DNA of 64,000 bases from Oikopleura dioica (lineage: Eukaryota > Chordata > Appendicularia > Copelata > Oikopleuridae): assembly GCA_907165135.1 (NCBI GenBank), contig OU015568.1, positions 13,276,501 through 13,340,500 of the forward strand. Reading direction: 5' to 3'. Made by a program: the position numbers and the translations under genes. The notes beneath the pieces are model-generated. The model had not been told where the DNA came from and did no database searches. It saw nothing but the letters and a program-made list of their open reading frames with translations. Position 1 is the stretch's first letter, and the number at the start of each line of letters is the position of its first letter. Below, piece after piece: positions 12,585 through 24,981 of the stretch.

Positions 12585-12995
12585 ATGTCCGTCAGACAAC
12601 TCGAATCCAAGGATGAATTTGTTGCCCTCAAGGGGGAGGTAAGCTTGAAACTCTTGAACGGCCTATTTTTTAATATCAATAGTCTATTGACAATAGATCC
12701 CATAAATCCCCGTTTCTAACAAAAATGCTAGAGCCAACTTATCGTTGTCGACTATTTCGCCACCTGGTGCGGTCCATGCCGAATGATCGCCCCGTGGCTC
12801 GCCGAGCAAGCCAAGGCCTTCGACGGAAAAGTCATCTTCGCCAAGGTCGACGTCGACGAGCTGGAAGACGTCGCCGCCGAGCAAAAGATCCAGGCTATGC
12901 CAACCTTCGAGTTCTTCAAGGGTGGCAACTCCGTCGCCCGCTTCGAAGGTGCCAACAAGGACAAACTCCTCGCCAAGATCAACGAGCTCCTCTAA
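12585..12995 (+). CDS. TXN: Thioredoxin (canonical CGPC)
   Basis: Exon 1 (12585-12638) encodes MSVRQLESKDEFVALKGE. After a 93-nt intron, exon 2 (12732-12995) completes a 105-aa thioredoxin. The active site is FATWCGPCRMIAPWL, the cis-Pro motif AMPTFEFFKGG. It is a general cytosolic disulphide reductase recycled by thioredoxin reductase. Exon 2 is more GC-rich and codon-biased than in the two flanking paralogues, suggesting the highly expressed copy. A TATA-like CATAAAAGG lies about 75 bp before the start codon. The same intron position in all three tandem copies supports local duplication. Confidence 0.95.
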
Positions 12996-13344
12996 GCCGG
13001 GAATCATTGTCAATTACAAATCAATCGTTTTCCAGCAGAAGATTCACAAAAAGAAACAAAACCACCTAAACAACCCTAGAAAAAATTCGTCTCAAGGTCA
13101 CCATGACTGACAATAGAGCTGCCTTCTATCTACAGTTTCTTTACTGTGCAATCAATTCATAAAATCAAAGTACAATTAGTTACTATTCTGTTTAATAAAT
13201 AAAATCAAATTGAAAAGATCGTATCGACTTTAAAATTTGCTTATTTGAAATAAGACCATTTTTATCGCCATCATAAAAGAGAAGGCAGGACTTTAGTAGC
13301 TTACCTACTTGCTGAGATAGTTTTAATAACGAATAGAGATCACT

Positions 13345-13849
13345 ATGCTTGTCAGGAAAATAAAAACCTTTGATCAATTTGAAGATTTAACCAGGAAGGT
13401 TTGAGTCGTTTCCAACTGACTCCGGAATACCAAAAGTTTCAGCCAGGTCTTGTGATTGTTCATTACTATGCCAAGCGATGCGAGCCCTGCAAGATCATCC
13501 AACCTTGGTTCGAAGACCAAGCCAGAGCGGCAAAATGGTTCAATGAGGATGTGATCTTCGCGAAACTAGACGCCGTGGAACTCGTAGGAGCTGTTTTAGA
13601 ACTTAATTTATGATGAATTGTATTTGGCCCGTAGTCACTGTAAATAATGAAACAGCATTTTCGAACTGAGCCGCAGAGATCGCTGCTCAGCAACGGGTCG
13701 AGTCACTTCCAACGTTCGAGTTCTTCAAGGGCGGAACTTCCATTGATACTGTCGAAGGAGCCAGCTATGAATCGAAGGCACAATTTCGACTGTTGATTGG
13801 AGAGCATATGCAGAAGAAAAATCGTCAGTTTTTGAATTCTACCCTTTGA
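13345..13849 (+). CDS. Divergent thioredoxin-like protein with CEPC motif
   Basis: Exon 1 (13345-13398) reads MLVRKIKTFDQFEDLTRK. A 44-nt intron leads to exon 2 (13443 to about 13583) with YAKRCEPCKIIQPWF in place of the thioredoxin ATWCGPC motif: the usually invariant Trp before the first Cys is Arg, and the dipeptide is Glu-Pro. Exon 3 (about 13673-13849) carries LPTFEFFKGG with the cis-Pro and a basic C-terminal extension (HMQKKNRQFLNS). The exon 2-3 junction does not resolve to clean GT-AG in frame: GTAGG fits the donor, but the frame-preserving 3' end falls before GCAGAG, after CC. It therefore uses a non-canonical acceptor, carries an indel, or is decaying. Redox activity is uncertain. 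Confidence 0.65.
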
Positions 13850-14207
13850 ATAAACAGCAAAACCCTGAAGCATGTAGGCTATTTGGAAAATTAGCGACAA
13901 TAAATTATTCAATAAAACTAAAATCATGGAGGGTCGACGGAAGACAACAAAGCTTAGAAATGAGATTCCATGATTATCAGACATGGATCGTTCCGAGAAT
14001 AGCTGGGTCCGAACCACTATTTTCAGTAGGCCGCACCGAGCCGGTATTCACCAATCAACGGGCTTGAATGCCAACGGCCTCCACCAATATTTGACTCAGA
14101 GTGTCCAACTAATGAGAGATTCCTTCCAAAATCTACCGTTCTAGAGATGATTTTCTTTGTGTTCTTAGGTGAATATTCGACCGAGGTTAATTGGGTTTAT
14201 TCTAGAG

Positions 14208-15629
14208 ATGAGCTTGTTCGATATCGCTAAACAGAATCCCTTCGGAAAACCCGTTGTTTCTGATGCTGCTACCAGGTAAATATTGTGGCTTTCCTCAGGA
14301 CGGATTTTTGGAATTTTTTCCGCATTTTTTTAATTGCTCTTATTCCTCGACGAATTTCGTATTTCGAAATGGTAAGTTCAATCTTTGAAATTTCTTACGT
14401 AACAATCATCAAAGTTTCAACTTTGCCATAGCATTGAAATTAAGCGTTCCTGATCCCAAATACAGGTATCGGATCAAAATCACTTCGAATACAAGTTATA
14501 TAACTAACCCGACAATTTAAGTATGAGCTTTGCCAATTATTAATTGGGTTTAAGCACATAATAAAATATGAATTCAGCTGTGAGTTCGGATCCACCGAGT
14601 ACTACTTGAAATGTATGATCGGTGGTGCTCTCTCTTGTGGTCTTACCCACACCGCCGTCGTCCCATTGGATTTGGTCAAGTGCCGAATGCAGGTCGACGC
14701 TGCCAAATACCCATCCCTCGGCAAGGGCCTCAAGGTAATATTTCCTCCTTACTTCCATTTTCAACTGCCTTTCTTCTCTAGGTCACCGTTGCTGAGGGAG
14801 GTGTCAAAGCCCTCGCCCGAGGATGGGCTCCCACCTTCATCGGATACTCCATGCAGGGAACCTGCAAATTCGGTTTCTACGAAATCTTCAAGAACCTCTA
14901 CGGAAACGCCATGGGCGAAGAGAACGCTTTCCTTTACCGAACATCTCTTTACCTCGCTGCTTCCGCTTCTGCCGAGTTCTTTGCCGATATTGCCCTTGCT
15001 CCTATGGAAGCTGTCAAGGTAACCAGCAGCTCAAAGATCATCAGATTTTACCCACCGTTTAGGTCCGAATCCAGACCTCCGACTACGCCTCCACCCTTCG
15101 CGAGTGCTTCCCCAAGATGCGCGCTGAAGAGGGCAACGGAACCTTCATTCGAGGTCTCAAGCCTTTGTGGATGCGACAGATTCCATACACAATGATGAAG
15201 TTCGCCTGCTTCGAAAAGACCGTCGAGGCTCTCTACCAGTACGTTGTCCCCAAGCCACGAGCTCAGTGCTCCAAGTCCGAGCAGCTCATGGTCACCTTCG
15301 CTGCCGGTTACATCGCTGGTGTCTTCTGCGCCATCGTCTCCCACCCCGCCGATTCTGTCGTCTCCGTCATCAACAAGGATCCTTCCAAATCTGCCGGACA
15401 GAGTAAGAATTTCAAACCTTATCCCTTGATTAACGTTTTCCTAGTCCTCAAGGAGATGGGACCCAAGGGTGTCTGGAAGGGACTTGGTGCCCGTATCATC
15501 ATGATCGGTACCCTCACCGCTCTCCAGTGGTTCATCTACGATGGTGTCAAGGTCGCCCTCCGTCTCCCACGACCACCACCACCAACCATGCCCGAGTCGC
15601 TCAAGAAGAAGCTTGGCGTCCAAGAGTAA
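14208..15629 (+). CDS. SLC25A3: Mitochondrial phosphate carrier (SLC25A3)
   Basis: Five exons (14208-14275, 14578-14734, 14782-15018, 15063-15402, 15445-15629) total 987 nt, 328 aa. The sequence follows the SLC25A3 pattern closely: GLTHTAVVPLDLVKCRMQVD, the carrier signatures PLDLVK and PMEAVK, then SHPADSVVSVINKD, WMRQIPYTMMKFACFE, and a C-terminal RLPRPPPPTMPESLKKKLG. Six transmembrane helices in three repeats import phosphate with a proton across the inner mitochondrial membrane for ATP synthesis. Exons 2-5 use strongly C-ending codons, typical of high expression. A TTCTAG acceptor ends two bases before the ATG, fitting SL trans-splicing. The N-terminus lacks a long presequence. Confidence 0.97.
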
Positions 15630-15868
15630 ATAGTAAAATTAATTTATTTCCAGTACCAACATGTTCTTTGTTAAACTCCATCACTTCATTTCGCTCCCTT
15701 TACTCCTCCATCCACCCATCCTTAACTTATTGCGCGCGCGAGGCAAAAACTCTAGCGCTAGTTCAAATCCAAGTATTCTCTGTCAACTTTGTTAGTCAAG
15801 TTACTGTCAAAGTTTGTAAAACAAAAACGATAATAAAAATCAGTCAAAATCAAAACAAATAGCCTAGA

Positions 15869-16987
15869 ATGAGTTTTTATTTGGAGCAAACTGTAGCGCT
15901 TGTTCTTCGGGGAAGCAACGCGAAACCGCCAGAGCTAGAAATAACGTCTAATGGAAAGCTTTCGCGCATATCGGAGACAGAGAAGGAGGATATTATGGGA
16001 CGATTTGAGAAGTGGCTTGAGGATTGTGTGAGTTTCCCGCGAGTTCATACGACCAATTCGCCGGTTGTTTTGAGAGATTCTTCTGATGGCCAATTCCTGA
16101 TGCGTGACTTTAACAAGTTCTCCAAACTTTTTGGAAAACGTGAAGGCTCGATAATGACTTTTGATAAATTCGAAGCAGCCTATCTTCAACTTTCAAGCCA
16201 CGTTTCAATTATTTGCAATGGGAAACATCTGAGTTGTCGAGAAGTCTTTTCTGAGCTTCTTAATGTTTCATCCATGACACAGGCGCAGCTGATGTTTTGG
16301 CTATTCCGGGCGAATTACAAACTTGCTGCAAGCACCGCCACTGTCAAAATTAATCAGCATCGGATTCTGAACATTCCAAAAATGATCAAAGCGAATAGAA
16401 AACCTGACGAAGGTGGCATTTCAACTCTGAGAGGGAAAACATCTCTTGGGCAAAAAGGTAGACCTCCAAGAGGATGGTTTGAAGAATCATGGAGTCCAAG
16501 CGAACCTGGACGCAATCAAGGAGACATTTTACGTAGACTGTATCACAGCGGAAGATATTCTCTAGAACTAAAAGATGTTTACGGAAAATGGCGTGACTGG
16601 AAGGAGAAACGGCAGATAAAGCTTGAAGAATTGAGAAAGGCTCACGATATCTCCAAGATCAAACCAGTAAAACAATTCCATTTGTCATGTCTGGAGACGA
16701 AGACGGTGAGTGCCCATCAAGTACCATTTATCCAGTCAGTTATTCCCTCTGAATCTTCTCAAGCAGCTTCTCCAGTTGTTATTTGCAAGCGAGGGACAAA
16801 ACAGAAGCCATGGGCCAACGACAATAAGGTCGAACATGTGATCAACTATTTTACTCCTCATGAACTCGTGCCAAATAGCACTTTCCTTTCAAATAACATT
16901 TGCGCGGTAGTAGAAGGTCGTAACGCTCTTTTCTTTAAATTTTCTGATACAGAGCTGCCCTCGCCCAACGACTTTGTCAAGAAATAA
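15869..16987 (+). CDS. Unrecognised 372-aa protein, upstream partner of ACC in a probable operon
   Basis: One open frame of 372 codons starts at an ATG one base after a CCTAG acceptor (ending at 15867). I recognise no domain. It has a mixed alpha/beta N-terminal half (KEDIMGRFEKWLEDC, FDKFEAAYLQLSSH), a central basic segment (RGKTSLGQKGRPPRGWFEES), a helical region rich in Lys/Glu (YGKWRDWKEKRQIKLEELRK) and a C-terminal tail. No signal peptide or membrane span is seen. A GTGAGT...CCAG stretch at 16706-16741 could be a 36-nt intron or retained coding sequence, since it keeps the frame either way. Its stop is 41 bp before the start of acetyl-CoA carboxylase, whose ATG also follows an acceptor, so the two are probably one operon. 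Confidence 0.7.
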   Translation: MSFYLEQTVALVLRGSNAKPPELEITSNGKLSRISETEKEDIMGRFEKWLEDCVSFPRVHTTNSPVVLRDSSDGQFLMRDFNKFSKLFGKREGSIMTFDKFEAAYLQLSSHVSIICNGKHLSCREVFSELLNVSSMTQAQLMFWLFRANYKLAASTATVKINQHRILNIPKMIKANRKPDEGGISTLRGKTSLGQKGRPPRGWFEESWSPSEPGRNQGDILRRLYHSGRYSLELKDVYGKWRDWKEKRQIKLEELRKAHDISKIKPVKQFHLSCLETKTVSAHQVPFIQSVIPSESSQAASPVVICKRGTKQKPWANDNKVEHVINYFTPHELVPNSTFLSNNICAVVEGRNALFFKFSDTELPSPNDFVKK

Positions 16988-17028
16988 TCACTTGATGGAT
17001 CCTGTTAAGTTTACTGAATTCAGATGAA

Positions 17029-20000
17029 ATGCACAGTCGTCGTCGCGAGCAACACACTCCGCAGGAATGTGCCTCTATGGCCGAGTTTGTGTCCCGCCAC
17101 AATGGTAAAAAGATAATCGAGAAAGTACTGATCGCGAATAATGGAATCGCGGCTGTTAAATGCATTCGCTCAATCAGAAGATGGGTAAGATATTGTTGCG
17201 AGATGCGTCGTAAGATTACGTACCTTTTTTATAGTGTTACGAGACGTTCCGCAACGAGAGGACAGTAAAGTTCGTTGTCATGGTTTCCCCTGAAGACCTC
17301 GAAGCGAATGCAGAGTTCATTCGCCTTGCCGATCAATACGTTCCAGTTCCCGGCGGCTCGAATCATAACAATTATGCTAACTGCGACCTTATTGCAGAAA
17401 TCGCCCGCGCTAAAAATGTCCAAGCCGTTTGGGCTGGATGGGGACACGCTTCTGAGAATCCAAAGCTACCTGACTTACTTGCAAAAAGCGGAATAGAATT
17501 CTTAGGCCCTCCAAGTAATGCGATGAGAGCTTTGGGTGATAAAATCAGCTCTGCCATCATTGCACAGAGTGTTGGATTGCCAACGCTAAAGTGGTCTGGA
17601 GAAGGAATAACGTGCGAGAATGGAATAGTGACAGAGAAACACTACAAACAAGCATGCGTGGATACACTTGACAAAGCTGTCGATGAGGCAGATCGAATCG
17701 GCTATCCGCTAATGATCAAGGCTGCCAATGGCGGCGGTGGAAAAGGAATACGAAAGTGTGAGCGAAAAGAAGACTTTCCAACGCTCTATCGCCAAGTAAA
17801 AGCAGAAGTATCTGGAAGCTCGATCTTCCTGATGGAATTCGCAGATGAAGCACGCCATCTCGAAGTTCAACTGCTTTGTGACCAGCTTGGAAATGCGATC
17901 TCATTGTATGGACGCGATTGTTCAATTCAAAGACGTCATCAGAAGATCATTGAAGAGGCACCTCAGACAATAGCGCCAAAGGATCAGTGGAAACATATGG
18001 AAGAAGGTGCAGTGCGACTTGCGAAACTGGTGGGCTACCACTCGACAGGCACAGTTGAGTATTTATATGACCCGAAGAAGGAGCGCTTTTGTTTTCTCGA
18101 GCTAAACCCGAGGCTTCAAGTTGAACATCCATGCACTGAAATGATTTCTGATGTTAATCTGCCGGCCACTCAACTTTGTGTCGGACTTGGAATAAGTCTT
18201 GATGAAATGCCTTTGCTAAGCCCAATTTACGAGACTATCGATGGAAAATTGAACATAACTTCTCAAGAAAATCCAAGAGGCCATGTGATTGCGTGTCGAA
18301 TAACTGCTGAGAATCCAGACGAAGGATTTCGCCCTGGAAGTGGCACAGTCCAGGAGTTAAATTTCCGAAGCTCAAAGAACGTCTGGGGTTACTTTTCTGT
18401 TGTTGCGTCTGGCTCGCTTCACGAATACTGTGATTCGCAATTCGGGCATATTTTTGCATGGGGCGAAACAAGAGCGCAAGCTACGTCGAATCTGGGGATG
18501 GTCTTGCGCGAAATATCAATCAGAGGCGACTTCAGAACTACTGTCGAGTATTTGTCTCATCTGATTGAAAGTGAGACCTTTCGTAACTCGTCATTTTCGA
18601 CTGGCTGGCTTGATCACCTTATTGCTACGCGTGATCGACCGGAAGTCCACGATGAACGAATTTCAGCAATTTGCACCGCGCTTCATATCGCTGACCGGCA
18701 TTGGTCGACTGTAACTGAGCAGTACAAATCAGCTCTAGAAAAGGGACAAATTCTGCCAATTCAAAGTTTGCCTCCGAAAGAACTCCCGCTTAATCTAATC
18801 CTTGGAAACCAACTGATATCCTTGAAGATTTCTCGACCAGCTCAATCGAGCTTCTGCATCGAGCTCAACAATACGCAACTTATTGTGAGCATCTTCCGAC
18901 TTTCCGACTCTGGAATTTTGGTTCAACTCAATGGAGTATCGTACTGTTCTTATTTGCAAGAGACAGCTGAAAACTACCGCGTTACGATCAACAATCAAAC
19001 TGTTGTTTTTGATAAAGAGAAGGACCCAAGTTTGATTACTTCTTCTTCCGCTGGCAAACTCGTGCGATTTCTTGTCGAAGATGGATCTCCAGTTGTGGAA
19101 GGTCAAGATGTCGCAGAGTTAGAAGTCATGAAAATGGTGATGACCGTCAAAGTATCTCTCCCAGGGAAGATCATTCATTCTAAGAAACCAGGCGCGTTCT
19201 TGTCAAACGGAAGCGTCATTGCTCGCCTAGAGCTTGGACCAAACTTACGGGTACCAAAGCCACAAATATACATGCGCGACTTATCTGAGTTTGTCCCTGA
19301 CAATGATTCTGAGTCAACAGCAAGTCTAAGTTCTGGTGAGTCTCATGTTTCTATTCGCCGGAAAACTGGAAGTGACGGCGCTGCAATAATTGCCCGTGAG
19401 ATGAGAAAGAAATCTGGATCAACTGGCAGCATACATTCTACTTCCACTCGAGACAGAAGACATCCACCACATAAGCAACTCGAAAAAGTCATTTCGAATA
19501 TACATGCTGTTCTTGACGGGTATTCTGTTGCCGGAGAAAGGATCGAAAAATGGGTCAAACGACTGTAAGATCGCATTATTTTGTAACGGGCCTTTATTAT
19601 TATTTAGCGTATCCCAGATGTTTGCAATATTTCAAAATAGACGACTGCCCCTTTACGAACTGAGAGAAGTGATGACTCGACTTTCGGGGAGGATACCGGA
19701 TGAATTAGAAGGTCAAATTAATGAGGAGTTGAAAAGATATGGACATCGTCTTGGTTCCATGCTCACAAGATTCCCTTCTATGAGAATTCTGGTACTAACA
19801 CATGTTTTGATCCATTTAACAGTTTTCTTTTAGAAATTTATGAATCTGTACGCCGCCAAAATAACTAATCCAGACGACCGTAACTTTCACTACGTCAGTG
19901 TCAGCCAAATAGAAACATTGTGTCATAAATATGTCGACGATATAAGAGGACTTCAGAAGAGCGTTATAAAAGAAATGCTAAAGAAGTTTACCGATATTGA

Positions 20001-23000
20001 AAAGCACTTCCAGTCAAAGACATTCGAGAAGAGCGTGAAGGAGATACTTATCAAGAATGAGGATCTTGACTTGACCACGAAAATGATTCTGTCTCATCGA
20101 AATCGAATCGAGAAGAGCAAGTTGATACACGAGATCCTCAATGTCCTGCTGAAGCACGACGCGGAAATGATTCTAGGTATTCTCTACTCATTGGTGATAG
20201 ATGACAATCTGAATTTCAGAAATGCAGGAAGAAATTGATGAAGTGGCAACTTTGCGCTCTTGTTCTTGTGCTCTTACCGCCCGTCAAGTACTAATCACAG
20301 GTCATCAACCGAGCTTCCAACGCCGTCACAATCAAATTGAGAGTATATTTCTATCTGCAATTGATAACTCTGCAAATGCCCTTGTTTTCCCTGCCAGGCT
20401 TCAGCAGCTGGTTGTCTCAGAAACAGCTATTTTCGACGTGCTGCCGGAGTTTTTCTATCACAAACTCGAGCTAGTTCGTTTTGCTGCTTTGGAAGTCTAT
20501 GTTCAGAGGTTAGAGCACCTTTTAGTATTTAGAACAGACTCTGTACCCGAACTTTCATTTTAGAGCCTACACCGCCTACATCATCGAATGCGTCGAATCC
20601 ATCGAGATTGGTACGTCCAAAGCCGCGGTCGAATTCCAGTTTTCCCTTCCCTGCAATCACCCATCTCGTCAGTCATCCTTCGCCAACATTCCACCTCCGG
20701 GCATTGCGCAGAATCGCGAATCTTTTCCAGATCTATGCATCGCCGGCTATGAATACGAAAAGAACTTTGAAGAGCTGTCTCGTTTCGGTCGAACTGGATT
20801 GATGGTAGCATATGAAAATCTTGAAGACTTCGAGAATAATATTTACGATGTGCTGACTTGCTTTGGCTACCTAAAGTCAGAAGAATCTGACGAAGAGTCT
20901 GACTCGTCAGAACTCACTGAACATCCATACATGAGTGATGATGACGACCCTTATGGCGCGAAATCCCCACCAGGCCGAGGATATGATCCGCCATCAGACC
21001 AGGTCTTTTTCGTTGGTAAATCGCGTAATCAAGGACCAGCAGTGCACACACTCAATGTCTTCCTCCGCTCGAAGAAAGGAGGCGAAGATGACGAGATGCT
21101 TGAGAAACGTTTCCGCGAGTTTTCACAAAACTATCAAAAAGACTTCAGAAACGCATGCATCCGCCGCATAACTTTCGCAGTTCACAAGAAGAGTCACATG
21201 CCTAAGTTCTTCACATTCCGATCACGAGATGAGTACAAAGAAGATGAAATTTACCGTCATCTTGAGCCGGCCCTCGCTTTCCAACTGGAATTGTCTCGCC
21301 TGAGAAACTTCACTTTGAAGCTTTATCAAACACAGAATCACCGCATGCATCTTTACCATGGAATTGCCAAGAATCAGTGTGGAAAAGAATCGATAGACCA
21401 TCGTTTCTTTGTGCGCGCTATTATTCGCCATTCAGATCTGATCACAGAAGAAGCGAGCTTCAGTTACCTTCGTTCTGAGGGCGAACGGCTTCTCATTGAA
21501 TCTCTCGACGAGCTAGAAGTTGCCATCAAGTCGCATAGCTACAAAACTGACCAGAATCATGTGTTTCTGAACTTCGCGCCATCCGTCAACATGGAGGCCA
21601 ATGAAGTTCTCAATTCGGTCAGTGAGGTTGTTCTCAAATATGGACGGCGGCTATGGGAACTGCGAGTTACACAAGCTGAGCTTAAGATTAATGTCCGCCA
21701 GGAAGAGGAAACAACTTCTTATCGCATCTTCCTGAGCTCAGAAGACGGTTTCCGCCTTGAGACACATCTTTATCGCGAAGTCGTTCAGTCACAAAAGACG
21801 ATCTTTGTTTCAATCGGCCCAGAAGAAGATCCAGGTCCCCTCAATGGACTTTCAACTGACACACCTTACAGTACTAAAGATCTTCTCCAAACTGCTCGCT
21901 ACAAGGCTCAATCAGCTGGCTGTGCATATGCTTACGATTATCCGTCTCTCTTCAAATCTGCATTGAAGAGCTCTTGGGAAGATAGAAAGGTAAAACACCC
22001 CAAAGATCTGTTTACATGCAACGAGCTTATACTCGACAAAAGTGGCAAACTTCATGAGGTAACGCGTGATCCAGCACAGAACACTGTAGGTATGGTTGCC
22101 TGGCGCATGAAGTTTAGCCAGCCAACGATAGAAGGCAAAAGGGAGATCGTCGTTATCTCCAATGACAGTACAGTCCAACAAGGTAGTTTTGGTCCCGCTG
22201 AAGACGCGTTGTTTGCCGCAGCGAGTAAATTGGCTCGCGATGAAGGTATACCGCGAATTTACATAACTGGCAACAATTCTGGCGCCCGGATCGGTCTCAG
22301 CAAAGATATACAGAGCTGCTTCCAGGTTGCGTGGAAAGACAAGGAGGCAGGACTTGTGGAGTATTTTTATCTGTCTTCGACTGATTACAGCAAATTCTCA
22401 AGCCAAGTCATTGCGGAACATGTCAATTACGAAAATGAGTCAAGGTACAAAATTAACGCCATCATCGGATCTGCCGATTGTGGCACAGCAGCTCTAGCTG
22501 GCTCAGGGCTGATTGCGGGCGAAACGAGCAAAGCCTATCGCGAAATCCCAACGATATCACTTGTCACTGGTCGGGCTGTTGGAATCGGAGCTTACTTGGT
22601 CAGACTGGGTCAACGCGTGGTCCAGGTCGAATCGAGCTTCGTGATTTTGACTGGCTTCGTTGCGCTCAATTCTGTTCTTGGGTCCAGTGTCTACTCGTCA
22701 AATCAACAACTCGGTGGGCCTCAGATCATGTCAAAGAACGGAGTATCTCATCTGACTGTTGCCGACGATTATGCAGGCATTAGAACCGTTCTCCATTGGC
22801 TGAGCTACATTCCAGTCAAGGGCAAGCTTCTGAAAGTGCCAAAATTAATTTGTGATGATCCTCCAGAGCGCCAAGTCACCGTTCAAATCAAGGAGAAAAT
22901 ATATGATGCACGCAGGATCCTGGCTGGAGACGACGATCATCTTGGCATTTTAGATCGAGGATCTCTGCTTGAACTCCAGCCAGATTGGGCTAAGACGGTT

Positions 23001-24191
23001 CTTATTGGCAGAGGTAGATTAGGAGGAATCCCAATTGGTGTTATTGCTGCCGAAACAAGACAAGTAACGAGTCTAGTTCCTGCCGATCCAGCTGATCGAA
23101 ACTCTCACGAAAAAGTAATCACTCAAGCGGGCTCCGTGTGGTTTCCAGATTCAGCTTTCAAGACCGCCCAGGCCATCAAAGATATCGACCAAGAAGGCCT
23201 TCCGCTGTTGATTCTAGCGAACTGGCGTGGTTTTCAGGAGGAATGAAGGACATGTACGACCAAGTTTTGAAATTCGGTGCGATGATTGTCGACGCATTAT
23301 CTGAGTTCAAATCAGGACCTGTTCTGATTTACATCCCGCCACTGGGCGAGCTCCGAGGAGGAGCCTGGGCCGTACTCGACAAGTCCATCAATCCATCGAA
23401 AATCGAGCTTTTGCTGATCCAAATAGTCGATCCGGTGTGTTAGAGCCAGAAGGAACCGTGAAGATCAAACTAAAGGACAAGAACCTCCAGGAGCTCATGT
23501 GTCGCTTTGACCAGCAGATGAAAGAGCTTCAGGCGACTCTCAACAGTGGCAATTTGACAACGGAAGAGATCGGCAAAACATCGGAGCTAACGACTTTGAG
23601 GAGCAAATCTCTTCATGACGCGTACCACAATCTTGCGATTCAATTTGCAGACCTTCATGACATGCCACGTAAGTTATCTTCAAACATCGAAAGTTGAGTT
23701 GTGTTTTAGAAGCAGTTGCGAGCAAACGCTGCTTGACAAAAGTTGTGCCACTTGCAGAATGCCGCCATTTCCTTTACAACCGACTTCGGAGAAAGTTACT
23801 TGAGGACAATTGCGTGGATTTGATTCAAGAAAGTGATCCCGATGTGACCCGGGATGAAGCAATAGCCACACTTGAGCGTTACTTCTTCCAGAACCATCTC
23901 AAGAGCGGTATCAAATGGGACGAAGATATCCCCGTTGAAAAGTGGCTAGCTGAGCAGCTTGAGAATAAAAATTCGCACTTGAACATTTTAATTCAACAAA
24001 ATCAACACGATCAATGTCTGAAGCAAGTGCTCAAGTTGTCGGAGAACCAAGAAGTCGACCAAATTGCGGATATGTTCCAGGTAAACATATACTTTTTCAT
24101 CATGTTATAAATCCTTGTTTAGAGTTTACTGGACTCCTTGTCAGATGAAAAGCAGAAACAAGTCCTCTCTATCATCAACGTCAATCGATAG
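17029..24191 (+). CDS. ACACA: Acetyl-CoA carboxylase, multidomain eukaryotic form
   Basis: Eight exons (17029-17184, 17235-19564, 19608-19791, 19834-20176, 20220-20508, 20564-23668, 23710-24080, 24123-24191) encode about 2282 aa, close to animal ACC1. In order: the biotin carboxylase start ([22 protein letters not shown]), an ATP-grasp glycine loop ([13 protein letters not shown]), the biotin-accepting EVMKM, the central domains, then the carboxyltransferase ([29 protein letters not shown]). It makes malonyl-CoA, the committed step of fatty-acid synthesis. Two single-base frame breaks fall in the carboxyltransferase, at T-runs 23231-23234 and 23409-23412, where one more T would restore the conserved frame; these look like consensus errors. 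An AG acceptor precedes the start by a few bases. An overlapping out-of-frame ATG lies five bases upstream. The long N-terminal extension of some ACC2 forms is absent. Confidence 0.96.
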
Positions 24192-24199
24192 AATACTCA

Positions 24200-24690
24200 A
24201 TCAAAGTTCACTTTTTATTATCTGCCATAACTTTCTATCAATGAGATCTACTGTCTATCGCTTTAATATATTATATATTTTTGATTTAACTGCAAATAAG
24301 TACCTATTATGACAGAGCAAAATTCAAGTTTTTGAAGTTACTTTTTGAAACCTTTCGAACATTCGTACTAGAGTTTTGCCTTTTTACGTCAGAATTCACA
24401 ACAATTCCACTTCTGTTTTTCGCACCTTGCAACTTTTCCCTGATGATTCACAACCTACTATTCTTCAAATTCATTAAAAACCATAGTATGCAAACTTTTA
24501 AATCTTCATGTTTAAAAGATCTATTCTCCTCTTAGAATGAGCAATCAAACGCACCCATGCAACTCGATAATCTACCCGGGCGCAACCAACCAGACAAAGA
24601 GAAAATCTTCCCTTTTATGCGAAAAATGCTACTCTTTTTACGTTTTTAACGAATTTATTAATATCAATCTTGGTTAAGATTTTTCTGCGG
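24200..24690. other. Intergenic, AT-rich, no gene seen
   Basis: Between the ACC stop and the APC13-like ATG I see only 3' flanking AT-rich sequence. A CTCTTAG acceptor-like site near 24535 precedes an ATG whose frame is short and unsupported. Confidence 0.3.
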
Positions 24691-24692
24691 AC

Positions 24693-24981
24693 ATGTCGGG
24701 ACTCTTTCGGGATCCAAAAATTAGTCTTATTATTGACGAAAAGTGGCGGAATGCGGTTTTGCCCATAGACGACCTTGAGATTAATTCGGACTTTATTCCT
24801 AACGAAGGTAATTGAGTATTTTCTCTTCAGAAAGACTTAATTCGTCGTGTAAATAAAATAATGAGTAAGAGCGCGCAGAGTTTACGTAACGTAATTTTCA
24901 GAGGAAAATGAAGAAAGCAAAGAATGTGCAATCGATCTCGAGCGAAAGTGGAACGAACACCTTGATATAGCCACTCGATGA
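24693..24981 (+). CDS. ANAPC13: APC13-like subunit of the anaphase-promoting complex
   Basis: Exon 1 (24693-24807) and exon 2 (24902-24981) join across a 94-nt intron to give 64 aa. The N-terminus reads FRDPKISLIIDEKWRNAVLP followed by IDDLEI. Animal APC13 has the same layout of R-D-x-x-I-x-x-x-I-D-x-x-W-R then L-P-x-x-D-x-x-I, an acidic linker, and a C-terminal Trp-containing helix (here LERKWNEHLDIA). APC13 is a small structural subunit that stabilises the TPR lobe of the APC/C, the E3 ligase that drives mitotic exit. Length (human about 74 aa) and motif order agree, but a small protein gives limited evidence. It is too short and too split to stand out as an open reading frame. Confidence 0.65.

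Noticed and set aside
23234-23443. Calling ACC a pseudogene because of its internal stops
   Set aside because: Only two one-base breaks exist in about 6.8 kb, both at T-runs, and conservation resumes exactly one base out of phase. The same pattern recurs in other essential genes.
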